Part shown: positions 44,472-53,313 of the stretch, piece after piece
Layout: each line of letters begins with the position of its first letter
Numbering within the stretch: the first letter of the stretch is position 1
Assembly: GCF_017353255.1 (NCBI RefSeq)
Contig: NZ_JAFMYU010000032.1
Coordinates: 1-64,000, forward strand
Reading direction: 5' to 3'
DNA from: Fibrella aquatilis
Lineage (GTDB): Bacteria > Bacteroidota > Bacteroidia > Cytophagales > Spirosomataceae
Length of the DNA stretch: 64,000 nt
Notes under the pieces: generated by a model
Seen by the model: only the letters and a program-made list of their open reading frames with translations
What the model was told of the DNA's origin: nothing
Databases searched by the model: none
Position numbers and translations under genes: made by a program

Positions 44472-45149
44472 TTATTTCAGCACCGGCGCGATGGCTTGTT
44501 TCCAGATGTCGTAGCCAGCGGCGTTCATGTGGAGGCTGTCGGCGATGAAGAGTTCGGGGCGGGGTTGCCCGGCGGCGTTGAGCATAGGCGTGTACACGTC
44601 TACGTAGGACGTGTTTTTCTGGCCGCCCAGGTAATTCTTAATCAATGCATTAGCCTCTGCCTGCACGGCCATCTGCTGCCGACGGGCGGGGCTGGGTTTA
44701 ATGGAAATGTAGGTAAACGTAGCGCCCGGTACGTTTTTCCGTACCAGCATGTAGAGCGTCAGCACGTTATTATACACCTCGCGGGCGGTCTTTTTGCCTT
44801 GTCCAAGGTCATTGTCGCCGGCGTAGACCACCACCTGCCGGGGCTTGTAGGGCGTAATGATTCGGGGCGAAAACTTGATCACGTCGGCCACTTCCGAGCC
44901 GCCGAAGCCACGTTGCAACACGGGTTTTCCCGGAAACGCCTCGCTTAGCCCCGACCACAACCGAATAGACGAACTACCCACAAACAAAATCGGGTTGGCG
45001 GGCGGGGGCGTCGATTTGTCGGTTGCCTCAAACGCGGCGATTTCTGGCTCATAATTGGCCACCGTTGTGGAGGCGGGCGTTTGCTGCGCCCAGCCCGACA
45101 GCGTCAGGAACGTGGTGCACAGGAGCAGTGCTATAGCTTTACTTGTCAT
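44472..45149 (-). CDS. Exported GDSL/SGNH-type esterase
   Basis: 225 residues; signal peptide ends near SGWAQ. Mature SGNH hydrolase: nucleophile Ser in FVGSSSIRLW, oxyanion residues in FGGSEVADV and YAGDNDLGQG, and catalytic Asp/His in DSLHMNAAGY. Likely hydrolyses ester groups on sugars or lipids. HP22 and HP23 flank it on both sides. Confidence 0.9.
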   Translation of the reverse strand: MTSKAIALLLCTTFLTLSGWAQQTPASTTVANYEPEIAAFEATDKSTPPPANPILFVGSSSIRLWSGLSEAFPGKPVLQRGFGGSEVADVIKFSPRIITPYKPRQVVVYAGDNDLGQGKKTAREVYNNVLTLYMLVRKNVPGATFTYISIKPSPARRQQMAVQAEANALIKNYLGGQKNTSYVDVYTPMLNAAGQPRPELFIADSLHMNAAGYDIWKQAIAPVLK

Positions 45150-45206
45150 GGTCTATATGGTTAATAATGTATGTAAGACTTATTTGGGCAGGAAACGTTT
45201 AAACAC

Positions 45207-45369
45207 GGAGAGGCAAGAGGTAAGAAACAAGAAGCAAGAGGTAAGAAACAAGAAGCAAGAGATAAGAAACAAGAGATAAGACATGAGCAGATGGTCTTGT
45301 CTCTTGTTTCTTACCTCTTGCTTCTTGTTTCTTACCTCTTGCTTCTTGTTTCTTACCTCTTGCCTCTCC
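45207..45369. repeat. HP23 heptad hairpin, largest element (74 of 76 bp)
   Basis: Arms 45207-45282 and 45294-45369, loop 11 nt. Each arm is ten or more heptamers (gaggtaa, gaaacaa, gaagcaa) arranged as three copies of a 21-nt super-unit. It lies between murF and the esterase on the same strand. Confidence 0.95.
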
Positions 45370-45371
45370 AT

Positions 45372-46679
45372 TCAAATAAACGGCACTACTGTCTCCAGCT
45401 TCATACCGCGCGAGCCTTTGATAAGGATGTGGGTGTCGTGCATGGGGTTGTCAGCGATCCAGTTGTGGAGCGAAAACTTGTCGGGGAAATAGTAGGCTTT
45501 GGGCAGGGCAGAAAGAGCGTATTTCATGTCGTGGCCCGCCAGAATCACCAGGTCGAAATGTTGGGCGGCCACCAGTTCGCCGAGGGCGGCATGTTCGGCT
45601 TCGCTTTCGTCGCCCAGTTCATACATGTCGCCCAGGATCACGGCTTTGCGGGTGGCGGGCTGCTGTCCAAACTGCTGCACCGCCGCTGCCATCGACGAGG
45701 GGTTGGCGTTGTAGGCATCGAGCCAGATGGTGTTTGTCCCTTTGGTAAGTAGCTGCGACCGGTTGTTGGTAGGGTTGTAGTCGGCTACGGCTTGCAGAGC
45801 CTCGGTCTGTGGCACCTCAAAATAGGCCCCGATGGCCAGGGCAGCGGCCATATTGGCGAAATTATACAGGCCCGGCAGGTGCGTCACCACGCGCGGCTTA
45901 GCGGCAAAATCGGTAGTGGCGTCTTCAAAAATGACTACCGGGGCTTCCTGCTCAATGGCGTATTGGCCGTCGGTCCAATACGGAACCACCTCTCGAAGTT
46001 GCCGTTCGGCCACCATGTCGCGGAGGGTAGCGTCCTGCTGATTGACGAACACGGTGCCGTCCGTTTCGGCCAGGTAATCAAACAGTTCGCCCTTGCCTTT
46101 GCGTACGCCCGCTACTCCACCGAATCCCTCCAGGTGCGCCTTTCCGATGTTGGTAATCAGCCCGTGGGTAGGTTCGCAGATTCGGCTGAGCATAGCGATT
46201 TCCTGCTGATGGTTGGCCCCCATCTCGATCACAGCAATTTCTGTAGTGTTCGGGTCGATGCGCAGCAGCGTGAGGGGCACGCCGATATGGTTGTTGAGGT
46301 TGCCCGCTGTAGCTTCTACGCGGTATTTTTTGGCCAGCACCGCCGCAATGAGTTCTTTGGTGGTGGTCTTGCCATTAGACCCGGTCAGGCCCACCACCGG
46401 AAACGTAAACTGCCGCCGGTGGTGCCGGGCCAGGTCCTGCATAGCCGCAAGGGCATCGGGCACGAGCAGGCAGCGATCACGGTCAGCGGCGGGAGCTTGC
46501 TCGGCTACGGCGGGGTCGTCGATGAGGGCATAGCGAGCACCGTCGGCCAGGGCTTTCAGGGCAAATTCGTTCCCGTTGAAGGTGTCGCCGCGCAGGGCCA
46601 CAAATAGACAGCCCGGCGTAATCTGCCGAGTGTCGGTGGAGATACCCTGGCAGGCCAAAAATGCGTTATATAGTTGCAT
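45372..46679 (-). CDS. murF: UDP-N-acetylmuramoyl-tripeptide--D-alanyl-D-alanine ligase
   Basis: 435 residues, normal for MurF. Adds D-Ala-D-Ala to the UDP-muramyl-tripeptide, the last cytoplasmic step of peptidoglycan precursor synthesis. ATP-binding loop GLTGSNGKTTTKELI (about 107-121), EMGANHQQEIAMLSRICEPTHGLITNIG and the DAYNANPSSMAAA block are diagnostic. Not in a mur/dcw cluster here; HP23 and HP24 flank it. Confidence 0.95.
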   Translation of the reverse strand: MQLYNAFLACQGISTDTRQITPGCLFVALRGDTFNGNEFALKALADGARYALIDDPAVAEQAPAADRDRCLLVPDALAAMQDLARHHRRQFTFPVVGLTGSNGKTTTKELIAAVLAKKYRVEATAGNLNNHIGVPLTLLRIDPNTTEIAVIEMGANHQQEIAMLSRICEPTHGLITNIGKAHLEGFGGVAGVRKGKGELFDYLAETDGTVFVNQQDATLRDMVAERQLREVVPYWTDGQYAIEQEAPVVIFEDATTDFAAKPRVVTHLPGLYNFANMAAALAIGAYFEVPQTEALQAVADYNPTNNRSQLLTKGTNTIWLDAYNANPSSMAAAVQQFGQQPATRKAVILGDMYELGDESEAEHAALGELVAAQHFDLVILAGHDMKYALSALPKAYYFPDKFSLHNWIADNPMHDTHILIKGSRGMKLETVVPFI

Positions 46680-46687
46680 AAAATGTA

Positions 46688-46760
46688 GTTTGCTGTTGGT
46701 AATCGGCGGTCCCGCGTCTGGGTTACGCCGATTACCAACAGAAGACAGTAAACAGCAAAC
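46688..46760. repeat. HP24 heptad hairpin with a 14-nt arm difference
   Basis: Left arm 46688-46708 (21 nt) pairs with right arm 46726-46760 (35 nt) if two heptamers (14 nt) are skipped in the right arm. Units gtttgct, gttggta. Related to HP12. Confidence 0.85.
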
Positions 46761-46789
46761 AATAAACTTTCTTTTCTTTCAAAAGTAGT

Positions 46790-49021
46790 ATGCGATACGG
46801 ATTTACGGGACTGCTCTTCTTTTTGGTGCTGGGTGCTTTGGCCCAAACTGCGCCGCGCATTACGGTGCAATATGATACGCAGCCCGCCGTAACGGCCAAT
46901 GGTCGGCCGCTGACCAATGCCTGGGCGGGGGGACTCAACGCGGCGCAGTTTGCTACTATGCCCCTCAACGCCGACGCCCGGCCCGACCTGGTGGTGTTCG
47001 ACCGTACTAACAATAAAATCAGCACCTTCCTGTCGGTCACTAACGCCGCGGGACAGACCGCCTGGCAGTACGCCCCACAGTACGAAGCCGCGTTTCCTAA
47101 ACTGGCCAACTGGTTCATTCTGAGCGATTATGACGGCGATGGCAAGAAAGATTTGTTCTCGTGGGCATCGGCGGGCGTTCAGGTGTGGCGCAACACATCA
47201 GCAGGAGGTATAGTAAGCTGGCAAAGTGCAGTGAATCCGCTTTACCACGAAAGTTTCTACGGGCAGGCTAATCTTTACCTCAATCCCACCGACGTACCCG
47301 CGATTCTGGATTATGACGGCGACGGCGACGTAGACATCATAGCCTTTGACTACGCGGGGGGCAACACGGCGGTGTATTACCAGAATCTGAGCAAGCAACG
47401 GCAAACGACGGTGGCCGCGCCGGGTCTTGATTTCAAACGGCAGGGCATTTGCTGGGGCAATTTCTCTAAAGAGCTTTGCAACGATTTCACCTTCGGCATC
47501 AATTGCGACGCGGGCGGGCGCGTGGGCATTCCCAACGCCCGGCCCGAGCATTCAGGCAATGCGCTGACAATTTTCGACGTGAACGGCGACGGCAGCAAAG
47601 ACATCGTGTTTGGCTACGTGAGTTGCAACAACCTGGCGGCGATCTACAACACCGGTCCTAATTCAGAAAAAGCCAACTTCACCCGGTTCGACGCCGACTT
47701 TCCGAAGGTGAATCCCGTTAGATTCCCCGTTTTCCCCGCCGCTTATTTTGAAGACGTCGATGGCGACGGCCTCGCCGATTTGCTGGCTACGCCCAACGTG
47801 GCCTCCAACGAAGGGTATCTGTTTGACTTCAAGGCTTCTACGCTGTTTTATAAGAACGCCGGAACAGCCACCAAGCCCAACTTTACGTACGTCCAAAACG
47901 ACTTTTTGCAGGGCGACATGATCGACGTGGGTGAAAACGCCGCGCCCGCCTTTGCCGACCTCGACGGCGACGGTGATCTGGATATGTTGGTGGGGCAGGC
48001 GGGGTCGATGGGCACCAACGGCTACCGCGCCCGGCTCTGGCGTTTCGACAATACCGGCACGGCCACCAAACCTGCTTTTGCGCTGACCGACACCGATTTT
48101 CTGGGCCTGAGCAAGAGCGATTCGCTCACCAACCTGCGGCCTTATTTCGTGGACCTCGACGGCAACAACTCGCCCGATCTGGTCATTTCAACGGCCTCGC
48201 AAACGGGCAATCTGCTGCGGTGGCTACCCAACGGCGCGGCGGCGGGGCAAGCCGCTTCGTTTAGCTGGAAAAATGCCCAACGCTTTGGCCTGCCTATCTA
48301 TATGTCGCCTACCGAAGCCCTGGCGTTTGGCGATGTCGATGCAGACGGTAAGCCCGACATGCTGGTGGGCAACAGCCCGGGCAACGTGACGTACCTGCGC
48401 AATACTGGCCTCACCGGCAGCAGCAGCCTAACGGTTACGTTTGCGCTGCAAACCACGGCGCTGGCGGGCATTGGTGTGGATTTTACAAACCGCAACCGCA
48501 CCCTGGCTTTTGCCGATATGAACGCCGACGGTAAGCCCGAACTGCTCACCATCAGCCGCCCCGGCACGGTAGACTTCTACCGACTAGCCGACAAGCCCGA
48601 ACAGCCCGGCATCCGCCTCGACTCGCTCACGGGCCTGGGTTTTCCGGGCCTCAACGTGCTCACCGCCACCGCCGACCTCACCGGCGACGGCCTGCCCGAC
48701 CTCATGATTGGCACACAGGCCGGGGGCCTTCGGTTTGTGCGCAACACTTCCGAAAAACCCCTTATTCTGGCCACAGAGGCCGTTTCCAAGCCCTGGGCTT
48801 ACCCTAATCCTTCCGACCGGTTCGTGACGATCCTGGCCCCCAACGCCGGTATGCTCGACGTACTGAGCCTCGACGGGCGGCGGGTGCTGGCGGGGCAGTT
48901 GGTATCGAAACAGACTGAATTTCGGCTCGATCTGGGCAACCTGCCGGGGGGTATGTACCTGCTGCGCCTGGTGGCCGAGGGCCAACCAACAAAAGTCAGC
49001 CGCGTGGTGTTAGGTCGGTAA
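46790..49021 (+). CDS. Secreted FG-GAP/VCBS repeat protein with T9SS sorting domain
   Basis: 743 residues. Signal peptide (ends near LAQTA), then about nine Ca2+-binding DxDGDG-type FG-GAP/VCBS loops: DYDGDGKKDLF, DYDGDGDVDII, DVNGDGSKDIV, DVDGDGLADLL, DLDGDGDLDML, DLDGNNSPDLV, DVDADGKPDML, DMNADGKPELL, DLTGDGLPDLM. The last about 75 residues (AYPNPSDRFV ... LPGGMYLLRL) form a type A T9SS C-terminal domain, so it is exported through the type IX system and anchored or released at the surface. It probably folds as a beta-propeller, integrin-like. Confidence 0.9.
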   Translation: MRYGFTGLLFFLVLGALAQTAPRITVQYDTQPAVTANGRPLTNAWAGGLNAAQFATMPLNADARPDLVVFDRTNNKISTFLSVTNAAGQTAWQYAPQYEAAFPKLANWFILSDYDGDGKKDLFSWASAGVQVWRNTSAGGIVSWQSAVNPLYHESFYGQANLYLNPTDVPAILDYDGDGDVDIIAFDYAGGNTAVYYQNLSKQRQTTVAAPGLDFKRQGICWGNFSKELCNDFTFGINCDAGGRVGIPNARPEHSGNALTIFDVNGDGSKDIVFGYVSCNNLAAIYNTGPNSEKANFTRFDADFPKVNPVRFPVFPAAYFEDVDGDGLADLLATPNVASNEGYLFDFKASTLFYKNAGTATKPNFTYVQNDFLQGDMIDVGENAAPAFADLDGDGDLDMLVGQAGSMGTNGYRARLWRFDNTGTATKPAFALTDTDFLGLSKSDSLTNLRPYFVDLDGNNSPDLVISTASQTGNLLRWLPNGAAAGQAASFSWKNAQRFGLPIYMSPTEALAFGDVDADGKPDMLVGNSPGNVTYLRNTGLTGSSSLTVTFALQTTALAGIGVDFTNRNRTLAFADMNADGKPELLTISRPGTVDFYRLADKPEQPGIRLDSLTGLGFPGLNVLTATADLTGDGLPDLMIGTQAGGLRFVRNTSEKPLILATEAVSKPWAYPNPSDRFVTILAPNAGMLDVLSLDGRRVLAGQLVSKQTEFRLDLGNLPGGMYLLRLVAEGQPTKVSRVVLGR

Positions 49022-49032
49022 ACACAAGCGTT

Positions 49033-49395
49033 ATGGAAAATCTAAATAACCCCGATCAGCAGCGCGTTGATCAAAATTCGGGCGGGCCGCTGGAAGGCAT
49101 GTCGCCCCAGAGTGTGAACATGCCAGGCAACGACGTCAACGAAGAAAACGCCGTTTACGCCGAATTTGGCCTCGACGGGCAACCCGACGTAATGAACCCC
49201 GGCGACGAAGAAGCCTCCGACACTATTCTCTACACTGACAACGCCGTGGCCACCGACATGACAGACATGGTCTCTGACACCGCCCTGGACGACACGGACC
49301 TCCCCGCCGAACTCTACAACGACCTCGACAACGTCAGCGAAGCCAAGCTCGAAGCCGAAATGGATATGCTGGGTGATGAAGAAGAGGGAGTTTAA
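49033..49395 (+). CDS. Hypothetical acidic protein
   Basis: 120 residues, very acidic (about a quarter Asp/Glu) with no hydrophobic core beyond short stretches; probably disordered. It starts 11 nt after the T9SS cargo gene and may be its operon partner. A repeating pattern (DMTDMV, DTALDDTDL, DLDNVSEAKLEAEMDML) is visible. The final codons EEGV and TAA lie in HP25. Function unknown. Confidence 0.65.
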   Translation: MENLNNPDQQRVDQNSGGPLEGMSPQSVNMPGNDVNEENAVYAEFGLDGQPDVMNPGDEEASDTILYTDNAVATDMTDMVSDTALDDTDLPAELYNDLDNVSEAKLEAEMDMLGDEEEGV

Positions 49396-49498
49396 AGTCT
49401 AAGGTCTAAGGTCTGACATCTAAGGTTACTTCGCGTTCGCAGGGGCCGGACGCGCAGCAACCTTAGACGTTAGACCTTAGACTTTAAACTCCCTCTTC
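49381..49498. repeat. HP25 heptad hairpin with a 7-nt arm difference
   Basis: Left arm 49381-49427 (47 nt), right arm 49459-49498 (40 nt). They pair fully but for one extra ggtctga heptamer in the left arm and one mismatch. Units gtctaag and gtttaaa. Inner core ttcgcg on the left side. It overlaps the end of the acidic-protein gene. Confidence 0.92.
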
Positions 49499-49602
49499 CC
49501 CCGTAACAATTTCTTAACAAACAGTCAGCCGAACTCCCTCAAAGTATGGGCAACTTTGCGGAAGCCTTTTTGAGGCATTTTTGCAATTAACTCATACACA
49601 AT

Positions 49603-51033
49603 ATGTTCGGCTTAGAGACCGGCGTTTTCATTCTTCTGGCTATCTGTCTGTTAGCCGCATGTGCCTTCGAATTCATCAACGGCTTTCATGATACGGCCAA
49701 TGCCGTGGCCACCGTTATCTACACCAACTCGCTCCAGCCCACTCAGGCCGTCATCTGGTCGGGCATCGTTAACTTCATTGGTGTAGTCACTGGCGGGGTG
49801 GGTGTGGGCATCAGCATCATCAATCTGCTACCGGTTGATTTGCTTATCGACCAGAATGTTTACCACAGTATTGCCATGGTACTGGCGCTACTGTTTTCGG
49901 CTATCATCTGGAATTTTGGCACCTGGTATTTTGGGTTGCCTGCTTCCAGTTCGCACACCCTGATTGGGGCTATTCTGGGCGTGGGCCTAGGCTACGCGCT
50001 GCTGCCGGAAAACACCAGCGGGGTGGCCGCTGTTAACTGGGCAAAGGCGGAGGAAGTATTTTTGGCCCTATTTCTTTCGCCCCTGCTGGGTTTCGGCCTG
50101 GCCGTTGTGCTCATGTTCATTCTGCGCCGCAGCCTCAGCAAAGACCTTCGCAAACAATTATTCGACGAACCCCATGCCGGTCAGGCGCCACCCATGTGGG
50201 TACGGGGGTTGCTGATCCTTACTTGTACGCTGGTTAGCTTCTTTCACGGGCGCAATGATGGCCAAAAAGGTATTGGTCTTATCATGCTGATTCTAATTGG
50301 TATTCTGCCCGCTTACTTTGCCATCGATACGCGCCTCGACATTAAGGGCCTTCAGCCTGATCTGGCCACCGTTCAGCAAAAAATTGCCCTGATCAACACC
50401 CGACAACTCAGCAACACCGATATTGAGCGCATTCAGAAAATCAACACAAGCATTGCCAATTTGCAACCTGCCGTAACCACGGGCGTCTACCCAAAAGACG
50501 GCGGGTTAAATATCAGGAGGGCGCTGCTTACAATTAGTGGCAACACTAAACAACTCATTGGTAGTGAAGATGTTAAGTTAAGCGATGCCGACAAATCGGC
50601 CTTGCGTAAGGCGGCTACCATTGAAGAAGAGGGCCTGCGCAAATACACCGACCACGCCCCTTTTTGGGTGATCCTGATGATCTCGCTGTCGCTGGGTTTT
50701 GGCACTATGATTGGCTGGAAACGCATTGTGGTCACCGTAGGCGAAAAGATCGGCAAGTCGCACCTGACCTACGCGCAGGGGGCCTCGGCTGAACTCGTGG
50801 CCGCCACTACCATTGGTCTGGCCTCGGGCCTGATTCCGGGTTTTAAAGCCCCCGTTAGCACCACCCACGCCCTGTCGTCGGGCATTGCGGGGGCCATGGT
50901 GGCAAGCAAAGGAATTAAGAACCTACAGGCCAAAACGGTACAAAGCATTGCCTTAGCCTGGGTGCTCACGTTGCCCGTAGCCGTGCTCCTCTCGGCATCG
51001 CTGTTCCTCTTGTTCCGGCTTATTCTTAGCTGA
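49603..51033 (+). CDS. Pit-family inorganic phosphate transporter
   Basis: 476 residues with two halves of the PiT fold: EFINGFHDTANAVATVIYTNSL near residue 25-45 and GFKAPVSTTHALSSGIAGAMVA near 420, with inverted GRNDGQKGIG in between. Low-affinity Pi/metal-phosphate:proton symporter. A hydrophilic coiled insertion (about 245-335, DLATVQQKIALINTRQLSNTD) separates the halves. No DUF47/PhoU-like partner is next to it; instead a porin gene follows at 52 nt. Confidence 0.92.
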   Translation: MFGLETGVFILLAICLLAACAFEFINGFHDTANAVATVIYTNSLQPTQAVIWSGIVNFIGVVTGGVGVGISIINLLPVDLLIDQNVYHSIAMVLALLFSAIIWNFGTWYFGLPASSSHTLIGAILGVGLGYALLPENTSGVAAVNWAKAEEVFLALFLSPLLGFGLAVVLMFILRRSLSKDLRKQLFDEPHAGQAPPMWVRGLLILTCTLVSFFHGRNDGQKGIGLIMLILIGILPAYFAIDTRLDIKGLQPDLATVQQKIALINTRQLSNTDIERIQKINTSIANLQPAVTTGVYPKDGGLNIRRALLTISGNTKQLIGSEDVKLSDADKSALRKAATIEEEGLRKYTDHAPFWVILMISLSLGFGTMIGWKRIVVTVGEKIGKSHLTYAQGASAELVAATTIGLASGLIPGFKAPVSTTHALSSGIAGAMVASKGIKNLQAKTVQSIALAWVLTLPVAVLLSASLFLLFRLILS

Positions 51034-51084
51034 ACACGGGCGCTTACCGTGGCCCTAATTCGTGATGCTTGTTTATCAACCAAC

Positions 51085-52410
51085 ATGAATCCGAAGTCAT
51101 TTATCAAGCCAGTTGCCATTCTGTTTGTCAGCAGTTTATGCCTTAACCCTATACTCGCTCAGCAAACCGGCAACTTGTCGGAAAGTCAGATAGACACGAC
51201 ACGCCGGTTATCCGGGCTGCTTCGGAAATACGAGTCCCTGAACATTTCGGGTTATATACAGCCGCAGTTTCAGGTAAGCCAGACTGCCGGCCAACAAAGC
51301 TTCAACGGAGGTGATTTTGCCCCCGGCGTAGATAGCCGATTCAGTGTGCGGCGGGGCCGTCTGCGCTTCGACTATGCCACCTACTCGCCCAATGGCGAAC
51401 AGACGTTGCTCTTTGTGTTCCAGTTCGACGGCACCGAGCGTGGTGTGCAAACGCGTGATTTCTGGGGCCGCTACTACGAGACAAAATACGATCTCTTTCA
51501 CATTACGGCCGGTTTATTTGCCCGACCTTTTGGCTTCGAAATCAACTATAGTTCTGCCGACCGTGAATCACCCGAACGGGGCCGAATGTCACAGTTGCTC
51601 ATGCGCACCGAACGCGACTTGGGCGCAATGCTGACGCTGGAAGCCCGTCGCAAAAACCACCCCCTACGCTGGCTGAAGCTCGATCTGGGACTTTTCAACG
51701 GCCCCGGCCTGACTAGCCTCAGCGACTATGATGGCCACAAAGACGTGATTGCCCGTTTTTCGGTGAAACCCCAGAGGCTCACTAACGCCGGTATCACTAT
51801 CACGGGCAGCGTATCGGGCTATTGGGGTGGCATTGGGCGGTTCACCAACGAACTCTACCGCATGGGTGGCCCTGCCGATGTGCCCCGTTTTGTGCGCGAC
51901 AGCACGGTGGTGAGCACAGGGCAGCTTGCCCCCCGTCGGTATACCGGGGTCGATGTGCAGCTACGGATACCCAACAGAAAAGGGTTTACCGAGTTTCGGG
52001 CGGAATATATCACGGGCTGGCAAACGGCCAATGCAAACAGCAGCGAAACCCCTGGCACGATTCCCAACCCGCTATCTACCCCTAACGCCGCACCACTTTA
52101 CACCCGCCGTTTCGACGGAGCTTATTTCTATTTCCTGCAACACCTGGGCAGCACCAACCATCAGCTTGTGCTGAAATATGACTGGTACGACCCCAACAAA
52201 CAGGTGGCGGGTAAGCAGCTTGCTGCCCCCCTCACCTGGGCCGACATCCGCTACGATACTTTCGGCATTGGTTATATCTACGCCGTTAATAGCAACCTGA
52301 AAACGGTGCTTTGGTACGAAATACCCGTAAACGAAGCTACCTCGCTAAACAGCTATCAAACCGACACCCCTGATAACCTGTTGACAATCAGAACACAGTA
52401 CCGATTTTAG
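51085..52410 (+). CDS. Phosphate-selective porin O/P-like outer-membrane protein
   Basis: 441 residues. Signal peptide (MNPKSFIKPVAILFVSS ... ILAQ), then barrel strands: FSVRRGRLRFDYATYS, FDGTERGVQTRDFWGRYYET, TAGLFARPFGFEINYSSADRESPERGRMSQLL, and a C-terminal RTQYRF ending in Phe. The porin O/P family passes phosphate or polyphosphate through the outer membrane. Probably co-transcribed with the Pit gene, forming a two-membrane phosphate path. Confidence 0.9.
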   Translation: MNPKSFIKPVAILFVSSLCLNPILAQQTGNLSESQIDTTRRLSGLLRKYESLNISGYIQPQFQVSQTAGQQSFNGGDFAPGVDSRFSVRRGRLRFDYATYSPNGEQTLLFVFQFDGTERGVQTRDFWGRYYETKYDLFHITAGLFARPFGFEINYSSADRESPERGRMSQLLMRTERDLGAMLTLEARRKNHPLRWLKLDLGLFNGPGLTSLSDYDGHKDVIARFSVKPQRLTNAGITITGSVSGYWGGIGRFTNELYRMGGPADVPRFVRDSTVVSTGQLAPRRYTGVDVQLRIPNRKGFTEFRAEYITGWQTANANSSETPGTIPNPLSTPNAAPLYTRRFDGAYFYFLQHLGSTNHQLVLKYDWYDPNKQVAGKQLAAPLTWADIRYDTFGIGYIYAVNSNLKTVLWYEIPVNEATSLNSYQTDTPDNLLTIRTQYRF

Positions 52411-52412
52411 AG

Positions 52413-52435
52413 GAAGTCTTCTGCTTACTGTCTTC
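52413..52435. repeat. Solo heptad arm (gtcttct type)
   Basis: Units gtcttct and gcttact resemble HP12 and HP24, without a complementary arm nearby. Lies between the porin and RidA stops. Confidence 0.4.
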
Positions 52436-52811
52436 AAAGAACCCCCGCCACGGCTTCCAGTTCCAGTTTGAAACCGTAGTGCAGCGTGGGTACGGGCACT
52501 ACGGCGCGGGCGGGTTTGTAGGTGCCAAAAAAGTCGGCGTATAGGGCGTTGATGGTGCCCCACTCGGCTATGTCGGTCAAATAGATGCGTACGTGAATTA
52601 CCTCATTGGGCGACGAACCGGCGGCGGCCAAAATGGCCTTGAGATTGGCCAGAACAGCCTCGGTCTGGGCGGTGATAGAGCCGTCGGTGAGCTTGGTACC
52701 ATCGGGCAGAATAGGCAGAATACCAGCCAGATAGGCCGTTTTTTCGTGAACGACGGCCTGCGAGTAGTGGCCTCCGGGTGGGGCCGCGTCGGGCGTTTGG
52801 ATGAGGATCAT
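52434..52811 (-). CDS. RidA family protein (reactive intermediate deaminase)
   Basis: 125 residues. RidA-type trimer that hydrolyses 2-aminoacrylate and other enamines/imines. GGHYSQAVVHEKTAYLAGILP at the start, TEAVLANLKAILAAAGSSPNEVIHVRIYLTD and the RAVVPVPTLHYGFKLELEAVA end (catalytic Arg and Glu) are typical. ATG 52811 used; the frame is open to 52955. Convergent with the porin gene. Confidence 0.92.
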   Translation of the reverse strand: MILIQTPDAAPPGGHYSQAVVHEKTAYLAGILPILPDGTKLTDGSITAQTEAVLANLKAILAAAGSSPNEVIHVRIYLTDIAEWGTINALYADFFGTYKPARAVVPVPTLHYGFKLELEAVAGVL

Positions 52812-52881
52812 AGCCTGGGGTTTAACAACGATAGTGGCGGGGCAACGTGTACCTTTGCGCCACCAAAAATACCCCAATCGC

Positions 52882-53313
52882 ATGACCTTCCGCGCTGCCA
52901 ACGCCACCGACCGACCCGCGCTACTTGAACTGCTAACCCAGGCCAGCCTCCTCACCGACGACCTGCCCGACGAGCTGTCTACGTTCCTGCTGGCCCACGA
53001 GGCCGATACGCTGGTTGGTGCCGCCGGGCTTGATCTGGTGGGCGATCTGGCCCTGCTGCGGTCGGTAGCCGTGGCTCCTGATTTTCGCGGGCAGTACCTC
53101 GGCCATACGCTGGTAGAAGGCGTTCAGGAAGCAGCGCTGGCCCATGATTTCACCGACATATATTTGCTGACAACCACCGCAGCGCCTTTTTTCGAGCAGC
53201 TGGGCTACGAAATCATCGACCGCGCCGCCGTGCCCGAGGCCATTGCCCAAACCCGGCAGTTCAGCAGCCTCTGCCCCGATTCGGCCATTGTGATGCATCA
53301 GAAGCTGGCATGA
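52882..53313 (+). CDS. ArsN2-like GNAT acetyltransferase
   Basis: 143 residues. LLRSVAVAPDFRGQYLGHTLVEG is the CoA-binding loop; TDIYLLTTTAAPFFEQLGYEIIDR is a block shared with arsinothricin-resistance-type ArsN2 acetyltransferases. No ars genes are nearby, so an arsenic role is doubtful. It overlaps the deformylase-like gene by 4 bp. Confidence 0.8.
   Translation: MTFRAANATDRPALLELLTQASLLTDDLPDELSTFLLAHEADTLVGAAGLDLVGDLALLRSVAVAPDFRGQYLGHTLVEGVQEAALAHDFTDIYLLTTTAAPFFEQLGYEIIDRAAVPEAIAQTRQFSSLCPDSAIVMHQKLA

Noticed and set aside
45207-45369. Possible CRISPR array
   Set aside because: Repeats are 7/21 nt without unique spacers and are arranged as an inverted pair; no cas genes are present.
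45180-45371. ORFs on both strands reading MERQEVRNKKQEV... and similar
   Set aside because: They are translations of the HP23 arms; the repeated residues come from the heptamers, and no coding signal lies outside the repeat.
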